NCBI GenBank assembly: GCA_030435675.1
Contig: CM059624.1
Location: forward strand, 13,602,769-13,666,768
Direction: 5' to 3'
From: Steinernema hermaphroditum
Taxonomy: Eukaryota > Nematoda > Chromadorea > Rhabditida > Steinernematidae
DNA length: 64,000 nt
A program made the translations under genes and the position numbers. Below the pieces are notes generated by a model. It searched no databases. It was not told the origin of the DNA and saw only the letters and a program-made list of their open reading frames with translations. Positions 11,134 to 21,107 of this stretch are shown here, in pieces. The stretch's first letter is position 1. The number at the start of each line of letters is the position of its first letter.

Positions 11134-11684
11134 ACGCCTTGTTCGGCACTTTACGTATAGGCACTATTCGAATAGCAAAAGCGCTTTCCGGGAGGATAGG
11201 AAACATCGCTGCGGAGTTTTTTGAAAATTCTCACTCTCGCTGTGTAGTGGTAGACAATGATACTGTCACACTAGAGTCCCACTTCAGTTCGAGTCGAAAG
11301 CAATATGAAGATGTTTCGCAGTCGCAGGACAAATTTGTGCGGAAAATGTATGTCACTCTTTTCGACAAGAATGAAAAGAAAGTCGACAAGATAGTTCGCG
11401 AGCGCCTGTTGTCCATACAGGGCGGTGCCAGGTGTGGTCTACGCTTCGACACTTCAACCGTCAGCAAGGCGTGGATCGAATGGGCATGTTCATGGAAGAC
11501 GGTCACAGAACTGTGTTTATTCTACAAATTTGACCATTCTTCGATTCAACTCTGTCAGCAGTTTGTGGAACGAGGCTCGTTGCGCTCAAAGATTATCAAA
11601 TATAGGAACTGTTACGTGGAAATGGGACTGATGAAGACCGATATACATGTTACGAACAACAATGACGTACAACTGAACATGTGA
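11134..11684 (+). pseudogene. Inverted partial copy of the neighbouring 315-aa gene
   Basis: From about residue 12 of the intact minus-strand neighbour onward, about 167 residues are matched with roughly a dozen substitutions (for example SQSQD against SQLQD). The copy lacks the start segment MDRVSLNFWDV, and after MGLMKT it runs into unrelated sequence and stops. The frame is open throughout, so a short product could still be made, but the missing start and lost C-terminal half argue for a truncated duplicate. Confidence 0.7.
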
Positions 11685-11724
11685 ATCAAACAAAAGGTTT
11701 ATCAGATGCACCATCTTCAAGTTA

Positions 11725-12672
11725 TCACAGTAGCAATACACGAATACGGCTCGTTTGCGAGAGGATGCTCAACTTGGAAATGTCTTCGGGCTTTACTTTG
11801 GAGTCAAAGAACACGTAGGCAAGAAGATCATCAAAATTCAGTTTGTAGGCGCTGGACGGCGTGTGAATCTTAAGAAACTCGAAATAGTTTTTTCGCTTAG
11901 ATTCGCTTTCGTCTTCCGAACAAAGCTCCAACTTTCCTTGAAGCACTTGTACAGCTGCTCCGCATCTTCCACTTAATCTAAGTACCTTGCACATCCGTTT
12001 GCTAGCGCACACTGATTCCGCTGATTTGGTGTGCTTTCTGTAGAATTGGAGAAATTCGTAAAATTTGAGAACTTCATTGAGAATCCCACTGTGGCAATTC
12101 TCGAGAAAAAGCGTCTTGAATTGATCCTGAAGGAGAGCGGTCTTCATCAGTCCCATTTCCTCGTAACAGTTCCTATATTTGATAATCATGGAGCGCAACG
12201 AGCCTCGTTCCACAAACTGCTGACAGAGTTGAATCGAAGAATCGTCAAGTTTGCAGAATAAACACAGTTCTGTGACCGTCTTCCATGAACATGCCCATTC
12301 GATCCACGCCTTGCTGACGATTGAAGTGTCGAAGCCTAGACCACACCTGGCACCGCCCTGTATGGACAACAAGCGTTCGCGAACTATCTTGTCGACTTTC
12401 TTTTCATTCTTGTCGAAAAGAGTGACATACATTTTCCGCACAAATTTGTCCTGCAACTGCGAAACATCTTCATATTGCTTTCGACTCGAACTGAAGTGGG
12501 ACTCTAGTGTGACAGTATCATTGTCTACCACCACACAGCGAGAGTGAGTATTTTCAAAAAACTCCGCAGCGATATTTCCTATCCTCCCGGAAAGCGCTTT
12601 TGCTATTCGAATAGTGACCATACGTAAAGTGCCGAACAAGACGTCCCAGAAGTTCAAAGAAACGCGATCCAT
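11725..12672 (-). CDS. Unknown 315-aa protein
   Basis: An intronless frame starts MDRVSLNFWDV and shows no signal peptide or membrane span. The sequence is helix-prone and charged, with runs such as FSSSRKQYEDV and SEDESESKRKNYFEF and scattered Cys residues. The general texture (short Trp-containing blocks and LLSIQGG-type stretches) recalls the large F-box-associated or FTH-type families of nematodes, but I do not recognise a defined domain and no F-box is visible. It has an inverted truncated duplicate immediately downstream, which suggests a rapidly duplicating family. Function unknown. Confidence 0.65.
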   Translation of the reverse strand: MDRVSLNFWDVLFGTLRMVTIRIAKALSGRIGNIAAEFFENTHSRCVVVDNDTVTLESHFSSSRKQYEDVSQLQDKFVRKMYVTLFDKNEKKVDKIVRERLLSIQGGARCGLGFDTSIVSKAWIEWACSWKTVTELCLFCKLDDSSIQLCQQFVERGSLRSMIIKYRNCYEEMGLMKTALLQDQFKTLFLENCHSGILNEVLKFYEFLQFYRKHTKSAESVCASKRMCKVLRLSGRCGAAVQVLQGKLELCSEDESESKRKNYFEFLKIHTPSSAYKLNFDDLLAYVFFDSKVKPEDISKLSILSQTSRIRVLLL

Positions 12673-12994
12673 GCTTTCAGACCTTATGTTCTAAATGCCA
12701 AAATAATGTGGTGTTTCAAAACAAAGCGATGCGAGCAGTTGCATCATGGTTGAGTGGTTCTGCGACCAATTCGACACCTTTATATGAAAGGTGATGATGG
12801 CCCTGACGTACACTCACGGCAGACGCTTACAAGGAAAGTCCGTGAGTCGTTGCGGGCGATTACACCTTGCATGTAACACGATGATCGGCTACGATAAAAA
12901 CAAGAACCTGTGGAGATCGCATTACAACGAAATCAGCCACTCCCCCAGCCTCTAAAGGCGCATCGAATCAGTTCTAGTAGACCGACTCAACCCG
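12673..12994. other. Intergenic: upstream of the TIL cluster
   Basis: Contains the outer block of the inverted gene duplication (about 12,820-12,846). No other feature is visible before the first TIL start at 12,995. Confidence 0.5.
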
Positions 12995-13555
12995 ATGACG
13001 GCGTTTCTGGTGCGATCTTTCTGCATAATGGGTGACTCTATCTGATATTTAGACACTTGTTTCTCTTACTGTCTTCACCTTTGGCTTGCTGACATCCGCT
13101 ACCGACTATCCAAAATGCGGTAAAAATGAATCTTTCAACACATGCACAGATTGCGAATTCAACTGTAAGGAAATAGGAGTGCTGCCATGTCCCGCCAGCT
13201 GCACGGTGTCAAGTGCATGTCGATGCAACAGTGGTAAGCTCGATGAGCTTTGTTCTGTTCACGTCTTTAGGGTATGCCCGTGACGACTCTGGAAAGTGCA
13301 TTCCTCGCAAGGAATATCCAGCTCAAAAGTGCCCCGAGGGAGAGGTGTTCGATATCTGTGGAGGATGCGAACTTCAGTGCCGCGATCTCAAAAACCCTTT
13401 CTGTGTCCCGAACTGCGAATGGAGCAGTTGCAAGTGCCCTAAAGGTACTGTAGAACAACTTGAATGGTTGCTAATTGGCCTCATTTATAGGATTTGCTCG
13501 TGGAGAAGATCGGAAGTGCGTCAAAGTAGAGGACTGTCCTAAAAAGAGCAAGTGA
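12995..13555 (+). CDS. Secreted protein with two TIL (trypsin inhibitor-like) domains
   Basis: Four exons (12995-13009, 13053-13233, 13271-13444, 13491-13555) give 144 aa. The tiny 5-codon first exon plus exon 2 make a clear signal peptide (MTAFLTLVSLTVFTFGLLTS), which decides the start. The first TIL domain begins CGKNESFNTC and the second CPEGEVFDIC; each is split by a phase-1 intron directly after the CxC..G motif, as in the other TIL genes of this window. TIL domains are small disulphide-rich serine protease inhibitors, probably released outside the cell. In the first domain the expected tenth Cys is replaced by Tyr (PRKEYPAQ where the neighbour has PRQQCPPV), so one disulphide is missing. 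First member of a three-gene plus-strand cluster. Confidence 0.88.
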
Positions 13556-14942
13556 CTGAATTAAATAACTTCGACAAAGAAATATGCACTTTTCATTTAA
13601 AGTATAAAACCTGATTTTGCTGTGTTCAGCTCCCAAGAGAATGTGTCTTTTATAAAGTGGATCACTGGAATAATGACCTTGTCTTATTGCAATGTGGTTT
13701 AAAAGGGACCGGCAGGATTTCAATGATCTATTGCCCTCTGAGTGAGTTTGACTGTACTGGTTTCCATCGATGATCTTCCGTGCTCTTTAGTGTCGCAATG
13801 ATTCGTTCATTAAGGAACTAGATTTTCTCATTGAGATGTCTGAACCTTATTGGAATCATAAATGTATAACATACGCACATATCTGTCACATAATGACAGG
13901 GACATCTATATATGGGGATGGAACAGATGCCTTCGGCAAGAAGGTACCTGGTGAGCCAGTTGGATGGGACTTCGACGACACGAAGCGACTGCTTTTTGAC
14001 AAAGGGGACAGACGTAATCGGCCATGAGAGCGAAGAGGCCTTGGATGTACTTGAATGTGACCACGGGGCCCACGTACATTCCGTATATACCATATAAAAT
14101 GGCCTTATCTGTTAAGAAAGAGCATAAATCACAGAACACCAGTGACCCTTTTATCACACGGAACACTGTCGACCATGACGAAGTCTAGTCTGTCGTGTGA
14201 CCAACGAAATTTACACGATGCAGCCAATATGAATGTCACTTTATCACTGGATGTTTTGAGAGAACCCTCTAAGTAACTTTTCAATTTTAGTCTCTCTGAG
14301 GTTCGCCGGACGAGTTGAGTGAGCGATCGTTCTTGACTATCGTCTTTGGCTTTTGGCTCCTGTTTTGCTCCTTGTATAGCGCTTTGAAGAGCGTAAGCCG
14401 TTGATTCAAGACAAACTCGGTAGGAAGCGCTGTACAGAGAACAGTGCAGTTTTTATCAAGGCAAAGATGACTTTGAGTTTAAACCCTCAGCTGAAGCATC
14501 TGCTCCATTCCTACATCGATCAAAGTACAAAAGCACTTCCTTGTTCTTCCCAAAAACTCATTAAAGAACTCAAAAACGCAGGAGACTGGAAGGCTAGAGA
14601 AAGCGTTTCTTATCAGCTCACCTTTGTCTTGATCTTGACCTTTGACCATCGCCTCTACCTCCACTGAGGGAATGCACGTGTGATGCCAGTCATTAGATTA
14701 CCATGTCATATGGCGGTGTTGTTGTCAACACAAGCAGTTTGTTTACCCTCGAAATTTGGTGCGAAAACAGAGACATAAACAATGTCCGTGATCACGCTGC
14801 CGCCTGTCAGAAATGCGATAAAGAGATAAAAACACAGAGATGCCTGACAGCAACAAAGGAGTTTTATCGCTTTGACGTCTGTCGGCAGACCTCACCCCCT
14901 AAACTGCACGTTGACTCTACACTAAAAACCACTCAAAAGTTG
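13556..14942. other. Intergenic, no assigned gene
   Basis: A plus-strand frame at 14,467-14,667 (MTLSLNPQLKHLLHSYIDQS and on) reads like protein but has no recognisable domain and no convincing partner exon. A minus-strand frame at 14,166-13,906 containing VCPLCQKA could be an exon fragment. Both are left unassigned. Confidence 0.35.
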
Positions 14943-14950
14943 TATATAAG
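14943..14950 (+). promoter_or_regulatory. TATA box of the second TIL gene
   Basis: TATATAAG lies 37 bp upstream of the ATG at 14,987, the spacing expected for a strong, short-leader promoter. A similar box precedes the TIL gene at 61.15 kb. Confidence 0.6.
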
Positions 14951-14986
14951 GAGCCAGTGGACAGCCAGAGTCATCAGCTCCTCGAC

Positions 14987-15915
14987 ATGGCTTCTGCTAA
15001 GGTACGCTTTGGTTAGGATTCAAGTCTAATCAAGAAGCTTATAGATGACTACGACTCTCCTCGCCCTCTTCTTTGGTCTCATGGCCGCTGCTCCTAGCCA
15101 AGAAGGCCGCTTTCTTCCTACTTTTGAGCCGAAGCAGTGCGGCGAGAACGAGTACTGGAACTCGTGTGGTGGATGTGAGAATGAGTGCTCGGACGTGGGC
15201 CTCAAGCCTTGCCCCATGATTTGCAAGATTGAGGGAGAATGTCGATGCCTGAGTGGTGAGTGGGGGCTTGATACGGTGGAATCTGGAGATTGGGATCTTC
15301 TTAGAGGAAGCTCAATTAAAGTGCTTTACAGGAGAGAGTGGTCCGGAACGGACAAAGATGGACAATGACTGAGCCGTATATCCGTCTCAGCCGTTCCAGC
15401 GGTTGGCCAGCCGGCTCAAAACGGTTCGGATCGGCTGAGCCATGAGTCGTTCCAATTGAAAAGTTCCTATCCAATATGTTGTGCCCAACTCTGCTCTGTC
15501 CTAGCTAAGCTGGAAACTCATAGGGCAATGGGACGTTTGATTAGGTCCAATTGCAAAGTTTGCTTCAATTAGGGTCATGATCTTTAAATGGTCACTTTAA
15601 ATTCAGGCTTCGCTCGAAACTCCGAAGGCAAATGCGTCCCCCGCCAGCAGTGTCCGCCCGTCCAGTGCCCTGACAACGAAATCTGGGAGGTGTGTGGAGG
15701 TTGCGAGTCTTTCTGTGGAATTTGCGACTCGAAGGAAGGATGTCCCGTGGATGACCACTGCGCTACCGGATGCTACTTCGGCCGATGTGTGTGTCCTAAG
15801 GGTGAATCGAGTTCTTCGCATGCTGAGTGATTGAAACGGTGGTTTAGGACTCGTCCGCAACGACGAATGGAAATGTGTCCCAGCCGAGAGCTGCCCCAAG
15901 CCGTCCATCATTTGA
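14987..15915 (+). CDS. Secreted protein with two TIL domains
   Basis: Four exons (14987-15001, 15045-15255, 15607-15801, 15848-15915) give 162 aa. As in the previous gene, exon 1 is only five codons (MASAK). Exon 2 supplies the hydrophobic signal core (MTTTLLALFFGLMAAAPS). The first TIL domain (CGENEYWNSCGGC) keeps all ten Cys. The second (CPDNEIWEVCGGC) carries extra Cys in an enlarged loop (CDSKEGCPVDDHCATGC), so it may have an additional disulphide. The phase-1 introns after each CxC..G motif match the other TIL genes. The second intron is long (351 nt) and contains complementary short strings (GACTGAGCCG and CGGCTGAGCC), probably a small insertion. Predicted role: extracellular serine protease inhibitor. 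Confidence 0.9.
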
Positions 15916-16093
15916 ATGATCACTTTTGATGTATTCTACAATTTCCGCATCTATTCATAAATTTTATGAATTACACTGAGGGGGCACAAGGAAGTTGAAT
16001 GAAGTGGAACAATCACTTTTTCATACATTACAACGTCGAAAGGAAAGCGATCGAACTGAAACTGAAGCCAGTTCCCCTCTTGTGTCTCTCTAA

Positions 16094-16457
16094 ATGCATC
16101 TCGTCCTTCTTCTTCCTCTGCTTTTCTGTGTCGCCACCAGTTATGACCCATCCACGTTCGTAAACCCTCCTCGACAACATTGTCCCCCGAATGAAGAGTG
16201 GGGTCTTGGGTGTACAAGATCTTGTGAAACTGCCCATCAAATGGGGTGCCCTTACACTGGTGGAGCATCATGTCACTGTATCAGAGGTTAGGCGAACACG
16301 AGATATTCTTCGTTAAAATGATCATTTAGGCTATGTTTTTCACAATCGACAATGTATTCCCATTTCACAGTGCCCACGCCCCGCGCATCCTGGCTATGGA
16401 ACGTATCCTGGCCATGCAAACTATCCTGGCTATGGATGGTATGGCTATGGAAAGTGA
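16094..16457 (+). CDS. Secreted single-TIL-like protein with Gly/Tyr-rich tail
   Basis: Two exons (16094-16286, 16330-16457) give 106 aa. The signal peptide is MHLVLLLPLLFCVATS. The Cys-rich part (CPPNEEWGLGC to CIPISQC) follows the TIL plan, including the phase-1 intron at the usual place, but lacks two of the ten Cys. The C-terminal roughly 20 residues repeat PGYG, NYPGYG and WYGYGK, which resembles the YG-rich secreted antimicrobial peptides of nematode epidermis (the NLP-29/caenacin type). This fusion of a degraded TIL domain with a YG tail is unusual. The tail similarity is compositional only; function is inferred. Confidence 0.83.
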
Positions 16458-16730
16458 ACTTCATGCCTGTCAGCTATCGGATCTATTGTTCACAAAACTA
16501 AACATGTATCATCGTGTTGCCTTCTGTGGATAAATGAACTATAACCACTTTCTGATAGATTTAGTTTTGGTAGCACTTTCCACCAGATACTTTGGTTTCT
16601 TGCGATGCAACTACCTCTGCATCACAAAAAAAGTGTGAACATGCTCATCGTACGTCGCTTTGGAAGATCTAACGCTCCATATTAACCTTGGCTAAACCAT
16701 CGTTCACCATAAACTCCAGAACCCACCATC

Positions 16731-17198
16731 ATGGCGAGTTTCCGACTGCGCTCGAGCGACGACCAGGTCGTGGAGCTGTCCGCCGAGGCGCTGAAGCAGT
16801 CGATCACGCTGAGGACGATGATCGAAGGGACGGAGATGGAGAGCGGCGACGTGGAGATCCCGCTGGAGAACGTGGACGGCGAGACGGCCAGGAAGATCGC
16901 CGAGTGGTGCGAGAAGCACAAGACGGACCCCGTGCCGGAGCCCGAGGTGTTCGAGGAGGGCCCGAAACCGTCGCCGCCGCCCTTCGACATGCCCCGCTGG
17001 GACCGCGAGTTCCTCTCCAAAGAGATCGTCTCCATCCCCCAGATGGCGAAGCTCATCACCGCCGCCAACTACCTCGAGGTCACCTGGCTCTACAAGTACT
17101 GCTGCAAGCGTATCTTCATGGATTACATCAAGGACCGCTCTGTCGACCAGCTCAAGGCGATGTTCGAGCCCCGGGAGACCGGTGACGCCAAGAACTGA
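16731..17198 (+). CDS. skr: SKP1-related protein (SCF ubiquitin ligase adaptor family)
   Basis: An intronless 155-aa frame starts at MASFRLRSSDDQVVELS. The N-terminal BTB/POZ-like fold of SKP1 is evident (IPLENVDGETARKIAEWCEKH, then the proline-rich loop and WDREFLSKE). Next comes the helix typical of the family (AANYLEVTWLYKYCCKRI). SKP1 links cullin-1 to F-box proteins. The usual C-terminal helices that hold the F-box, ending in a WCxxK-like motif, are absent: the protein stops after LKAMFEPRETGDAKN. Codon use is strikingly GC-rich compared with the neighbours. AATAAA lies at about 17,239. The lack of introns and its composition suggest a retro-derived or expanded SKR member. Confidence 0.9.
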   Translation: MASFRLRSSDDQVVELSAEALKQSITLRTMIEGTEMESGDVEIPLENVDGETARKIAEWCEKHKTDPVPEPEVFEEGPKPSPPPFDMPRWDREFLSKEIVSIPQMAKLITAANYLEVTWLYKYCCKRIFMDYIKDRSVDQLKAMFEPRETGDAKN

Positions 17199-17694
17199 TC
17201 CTTGATGGCATCTGTATCGTATAGAACCTGATAATGTAAATAAACATATGAGTTTTTTATTTTGGTTGGATTTTGCGTTCTAAGGGCACATAGCATCGCC
17301 TTCCACGAAGTTAGAGAAGATCAGGCTTCCTGGGTCTTCCTTTTCAAATAGTCCACAAAATCAAGAACTGGACTGTGTGCATTCGAGGAGGACGGTGACG
17401 GATCTATAGTTTTTTCGATATGGCTCATTGAAATCACTTATAAGGATGATGAAGACTGTGCTCATTGAAATCAGTTTCAAACACTGCCAGAACACGGCTA
17501 TGTTTAGAAGTTGCTAAGGCTGTTTCACCCTCATCCCTCAGGTCAGTCTAGTCTCATACTATTGGTCAATGTTCACTGGCCATTCGTTTGTCACAAACTG
17601 ATTAATTTAAAGGATTAGAAGAGGTCAGAAAAGACACACATTCCCACAACAACAAAGCTTTAACATTACACCAATAAATTAACAGCCCATTTCA
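17199..17694. other. Intergenic between convergent SKP1 and MCFD2-like genes
   Basis: Holds the SKP1 polyadenylation signal and a short direct repeat (TGCTCATTGAAATCA-like at about 17,423 and 17,458). No gene is visible. Confidence 0.5.
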
Positions 17695-18227
17695 CTAATG
17701 ACCCTGTTGAGCCTGTTTGGCAGCGTTTTCTCTCAACTTTTGCACAAGCAAGTACTCTCCATAGTCGATCTCCCCGTCGTTGTTGAAATCGTTCTCTTTT
17801 AGAATCGTGTCGACCAGCTGCTCAAGTTGTTCGTCGGTGAGAACGGGCGGCCGCTGATTCGGATTATTCTGCTGTTCTAAAGCGCATTCCCCTCAACATC
17901 AAGAACTGCGAAACACAAGAACCTGTGTGCTCGTGATGGTGGGTAAGGACCTTGATCAGCTCGATTCCATCCAATCGGCCGTTCTTGTCCAAGTCGTACA
18001 TGTTAAAGTAGTGGAACTGTAACTGCTCGGGGGTCATGTTCGCCGTCGGGTCGACTTTTCCGTCCAAATGCTCTTTTATGTGGCTAAAAAGGGGAATTTA
18101 ATGTAATATGCACATCGTACTCAGCGTCATAGGCTTGTTGTCCTGCAAATTCCTGCGCTCCGGCAGGACGTTGTTGAGGTACTGCGCTGGATAAGCACAC
18201 AACGAGGACAACAAGCAGTGAGAGCAT
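17695..18227 (-). CDS. MCFD2-like secreted EF-hand protein, copy 1
   Basis: Three exons (18227-18121, 18083-17923, 17876-17695) give 149 aa. A signal peptide (MLSLLVVLVVCLSSAVP) precedes a short linker and the conserved [20 protein letters not shown] block. Two EF-hands follow, with loops [10 protein letters not shown] and DFNNDGEIDY. MCFD2 works with the lectin ERGIC-53 as a cargo receptor moving glycoproteins from ER to Golgi in animals. Length and domain order fit. It is paralogous to the gene at 21.1-21.8 kb (same intron positions and phases), and an enolase-phosphatase gene lies between them. Compared with copy 2, its N-terminal linker is much shorter. Confidence 0.88.
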
Positions 18228-18525
18228 CCTGAAAGTCGGTATTGGATGGAATGCAAAAGCCGATCAATTCAAAGTTGGTCACTTTGTCGATCATGTCAGT
18301 GAACTGTTTAAAATACAGAATTCGGAATTATTGGCCATAGAACTAGCTAATGTTTATACGTTGATAGAAATACTATTAGAGAGATAGTCGATTACCTAGG
18401 AGATTAACAAAAAAAATCCTAGGTCGATTCGCAAATGAAATGACCTTTTGCGGATGGTTCGGGCGATTCGGTGGTCATTCTCGCGGCGCTTGAATGGGAC
18501 TTCAGAAATGTGCGTTTGTTTTCAG
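18228..18525. other. Intergenic, nothing identified
   Basis: Upstream of MCFD2-like copy 1. No coding or repeat feature is supported. Confidence 0.4.
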
Positions 18526-18587
18526 TAGGGTTGGCATTCGAGTCAGAAAACGCCGAGTCGCCGACTCGACTCCAAGTGCCAACCCTA
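18526..18587. mobile_element. 62-bp hAT-like MITE hairpin with perfect 8-bp target duplication
   Basis: The ends TAGGGTTGGCA and TGCCAACCCTA are perfect inverted repeats, and the centre (GAGTCGCCGACTC) also pairs. The flanks are GTTTTCAG on both sides (18,518-18,525 and 18,588-18,595). The size and 8-bp duplication point to a tiny non-autonomous hAT derivative. Confidence 0.85.
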
Positions 18588-19449
18588 GTTTTCAGAGGTC
18601 CGAAGAGCATTGTGAACCAAAGTTTGCCCTGGATGGCGCCCTTCCAACTGCAGAAATCAAATCCCGCCGCTTGCAAAGGGTTAAGCGCTTTTCAGAGCAC
18701 ACCGTTTTGGTAAAACTTGGTTTCAAAATGCTCTTCTGAGCTGTGGCAACACATAGGACAAGGGATGGCTTCCAGAAATTAAACCTCATTGAAATCCTAT
18801 ATGCGACCGAGCGTTTAACTTTTAAGTGTCTCCTACTAGTGAGAAGAAAGGTAAAGGAGAGGTCAGAAAACATCGTCTTCAAGTCTCCGACAGAGATCTA
18901 ACATCTGAGGTTCTTGTGTGCCATACAAGATAGGGTAAGTAGTAGTCTGTAGGCATGGCTACATGAAGATCGCCAATATGGTTTTTAGGCAACTTGTTTG
19001 GTACTATTAGCGAGTACGGCAGAGATGGACCTGAACGGATCGGCTGTGAGATTCAACTTGGCTGACATGGAGATACGGCTGAGCCCATGCCCATCTCTGG
19101 CCTTGAGTACCATGAATCAAGGGCAAAGGAATCACTCTTCTTCTTCGATCTGGTTAGGAGATGGGATGTAACTGTTTCACTTTTTTTTCACGACAACGGA
19201 ACAATAAAACGAACAGCAATCACGACAGCGAAACCCGGCACGTTCGAAAATGATCAGCGGAGAGGGAGATGTCAGAACGTCGATGGAATTATGTGTTGGC
19301 AGTAGTTGATCAATATGCAAAACATGTTTGACTTGCGTAACTCTTTCGGTGTGTCTGTCAACGAACTTTTCGATTTTTAAACGTGTCGCCTTTTGCAGTT
19401 CATCGCGTGGAATGCATTTATCCTCATGGAAACAATGAGCCTAAACAGG
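18588..19449. other. Intergenic with a short foldback repeat
   Basis: At about 19,017-19,101 the strings GGCAGAGATGG and CCATCTCTGGC form an inverted pair about 85 bp apart. The flanks (GCGAGTAC and TTGAGTAC) match at 6 of 8 positions, so this may be another decayed MITE. Internal words such as ACGGCTGAGCC resemble the insertion in the TIL intron at 15.35-15.45 kb. No gene is visible. Confidence 0.4.
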
Positions 19450-20742
19450 TTATGCCAACTCGGCGAAGCTGGAGATCGTCTGGAAGTCCTCCAAAGCCTT
19501 GGCACTCAGAGGAGCGTTTCCTTCGCGAAGCACCAACTTGCTCTGGAATCCGGCCTCCTTGGCAGCATAAGCTTCTAAAAAAGTGCTTTTTAAAGAAGCA
19601 CGACATTGTTTGTACCTTTCTCTACATCGGTCAAGAACAAAATCTTAGCGGGGTCCTGCTTGATATTCTCGGCGATTTTCGCGTAGCTGCTGCTCTCCTG
19701 CTTGTAGCCGACGTTCGTGTCGAAATAGCCAGAAAGGACTTTGGTCATGTCTCCGGCCACAGAGTATCCGAAAAGCAGTTTTTGCGCTTGCACCGAGCCG
19801 GAAGAGTAGATGTAGATGGGGATGCCAGAGTCGTGGAGCTTTTGAAGGACAGGAAGAACGTCGTCGTACACGCTAAATGAAATAAGATGTATTGTATAAA
19901 TTCAGGTTCAGTATTTCCCCCCAAAAAAAGGTCGAAGTAGCTGAGCCTCAGAGGAAATTTGCCTTGAAGAGATAACCGAAAGGTCTGGTCGGAGAGTTTA
20001 AGGAAATAGAGGATAGTGTTTCGAGCAAACTTACTGTCCCTTGACGAGATTCTGTTCGTAGGCGTCTTTCCACATCTCTCCTTGAAGTTGCTTCATGGCC
20101 GTGAGCTGAAATCGAATTTTATGGATGTATAGGGGATCCCAAATGGCGCCAAAGATTAAATATTCTGGAATTTATAAATTGGAAACGGATGGATCATCTT
20201 AAACACTAGGATTATGTACTTTTGTTTAGTTATTTTTTTGGGTGTTCATAATACTTGAAGTTACATGTAAAGTACATAATGTCTAGATTCTGCTTATCGT
20301 TTTTTTTTTGTCTGTCTAAAATAAATTTGTTTCTCCTAATCCTCCTCTGAAAGATTTCTGTTCCTCAGTCTACAGAAACGTCTCTCTGTTATATTCGACT
20401 CTTTTTGAGTATATTCGCCTTAATTTTTAGGCGCTGTTTTTCCGCTACCGACAACACTAAACTCACTTTCTTATCCTTATCGATCCACGTCCTGATATTC
20501 CTCGTCAGACAGTCGACTTTCACTTCTTTCGTTGCATCCTCGGCGATTTTCTTGATGTCCGAGTCGGCTTCAGCCTCAGCGTTTGACAGCTCGACAAGCG
20601 GAAGAAGGCGATCGTCGGCACACTTGTTCTTCAAGTACGTCTCGACGTTGTTGTAGACGTAAGGAAAGAGTTCGTCCTTCACGAAGGAGATCGACGAAGT
20701 CGTTCCTTCGATATCCAACACGAGCGCTTTGAAGGAGGCCAT
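19450..20742 (-). CDS. ENOPH1: Enolase-phosphatase E1 (methionine salvage)
   Basis: Four exons (20742-20467, 20105-20035, 19872-19616, 19574-19450) give 242 aa, close to the animal enzyme. ENOPH1 converts 2,3-diketo-5-methylthiopentyl-1-phosphate to the acireductone in the methionine salvage pathway. HAD-superfamily motifs are visible: the nucleophile motif near the start (LVLDIEGTTSS, with catalytic Asp), motif II IYIYSSGSV, and the late acidic motif ILFLTDVEKE. The N-terminal cap region (FVKDELFPYVYNNVE) matches the family. I chose the Met of MASFKAL; an in-frame Met 21 codons upstream exists but its leader is not family-like. The first intron is long (361 nt) and T-rich. Confidence 0.93.
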
Positions 20743-21107
20743 TCTGTGACGTACAAGTGGTCCCACTCGCTCTAGCATCGATAGGGACGGCGCCGTTATC
20801 ACCATCCTTGCAAGATAACGTCTCTCAAGACGTAGACGTCTACTTCACCGATCCGGAAAGAGCAGATTTAAAAAAACAACTGTTCATCTTAACAATATCA
20901 CAAAAATAGCAATAACATTATGCAGCCCTGGAATAAATTATTATGACTTTGAGGGGAGAGAGCACTTACAAAATGTACAGATAAGGCGCATCACTACAAT
21001 GACAAACCAGAACACTAAATGGTAAATGCTTGCACCACCGAACAGAGAGAAAAATAAAAATTACGACACCTCATTGATCAAGTGAAACACGGCAGATTCT
21101 AATCGAA
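20743..21107. other. Intergenic between ENOPH1 start and MCFD2-like copy 2 end
   Basis: No coding feature is visible. It should hold the ENOPH1 promoter and the 3' untranslated region of the next gene. Confidence 0.4.

Larger units (their letters stand above)
11094..12846. repeat. Imperfect inverted repeat made by duplication of one gene
   Basis: The arms are about 11,134-11,640 and 12,140-12,646, with a further matching outer block (CTTGTAAGCGTC at about 11,108 against its complement at about 12,828). The outer block shows that upstream flanking DNA was also duplicated and that the left arm has since lost about 170 bp. The C-terminal half of the intact gene forms the roughly 500-bp spacer. 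Confidence 0.8.

Noticed and set aside
11725..12672. Assigning the 315-aa protein to a named F-box or BTB family
   Set aside because: No F-box or BTB signature can be seen; only the general texture is similar.
13818..14166. Minus-strand frames with VCPLCQKA
   Set aside because: A short Cys pair alone does not make a zinc finger, and no partner exon or start with good context was found.
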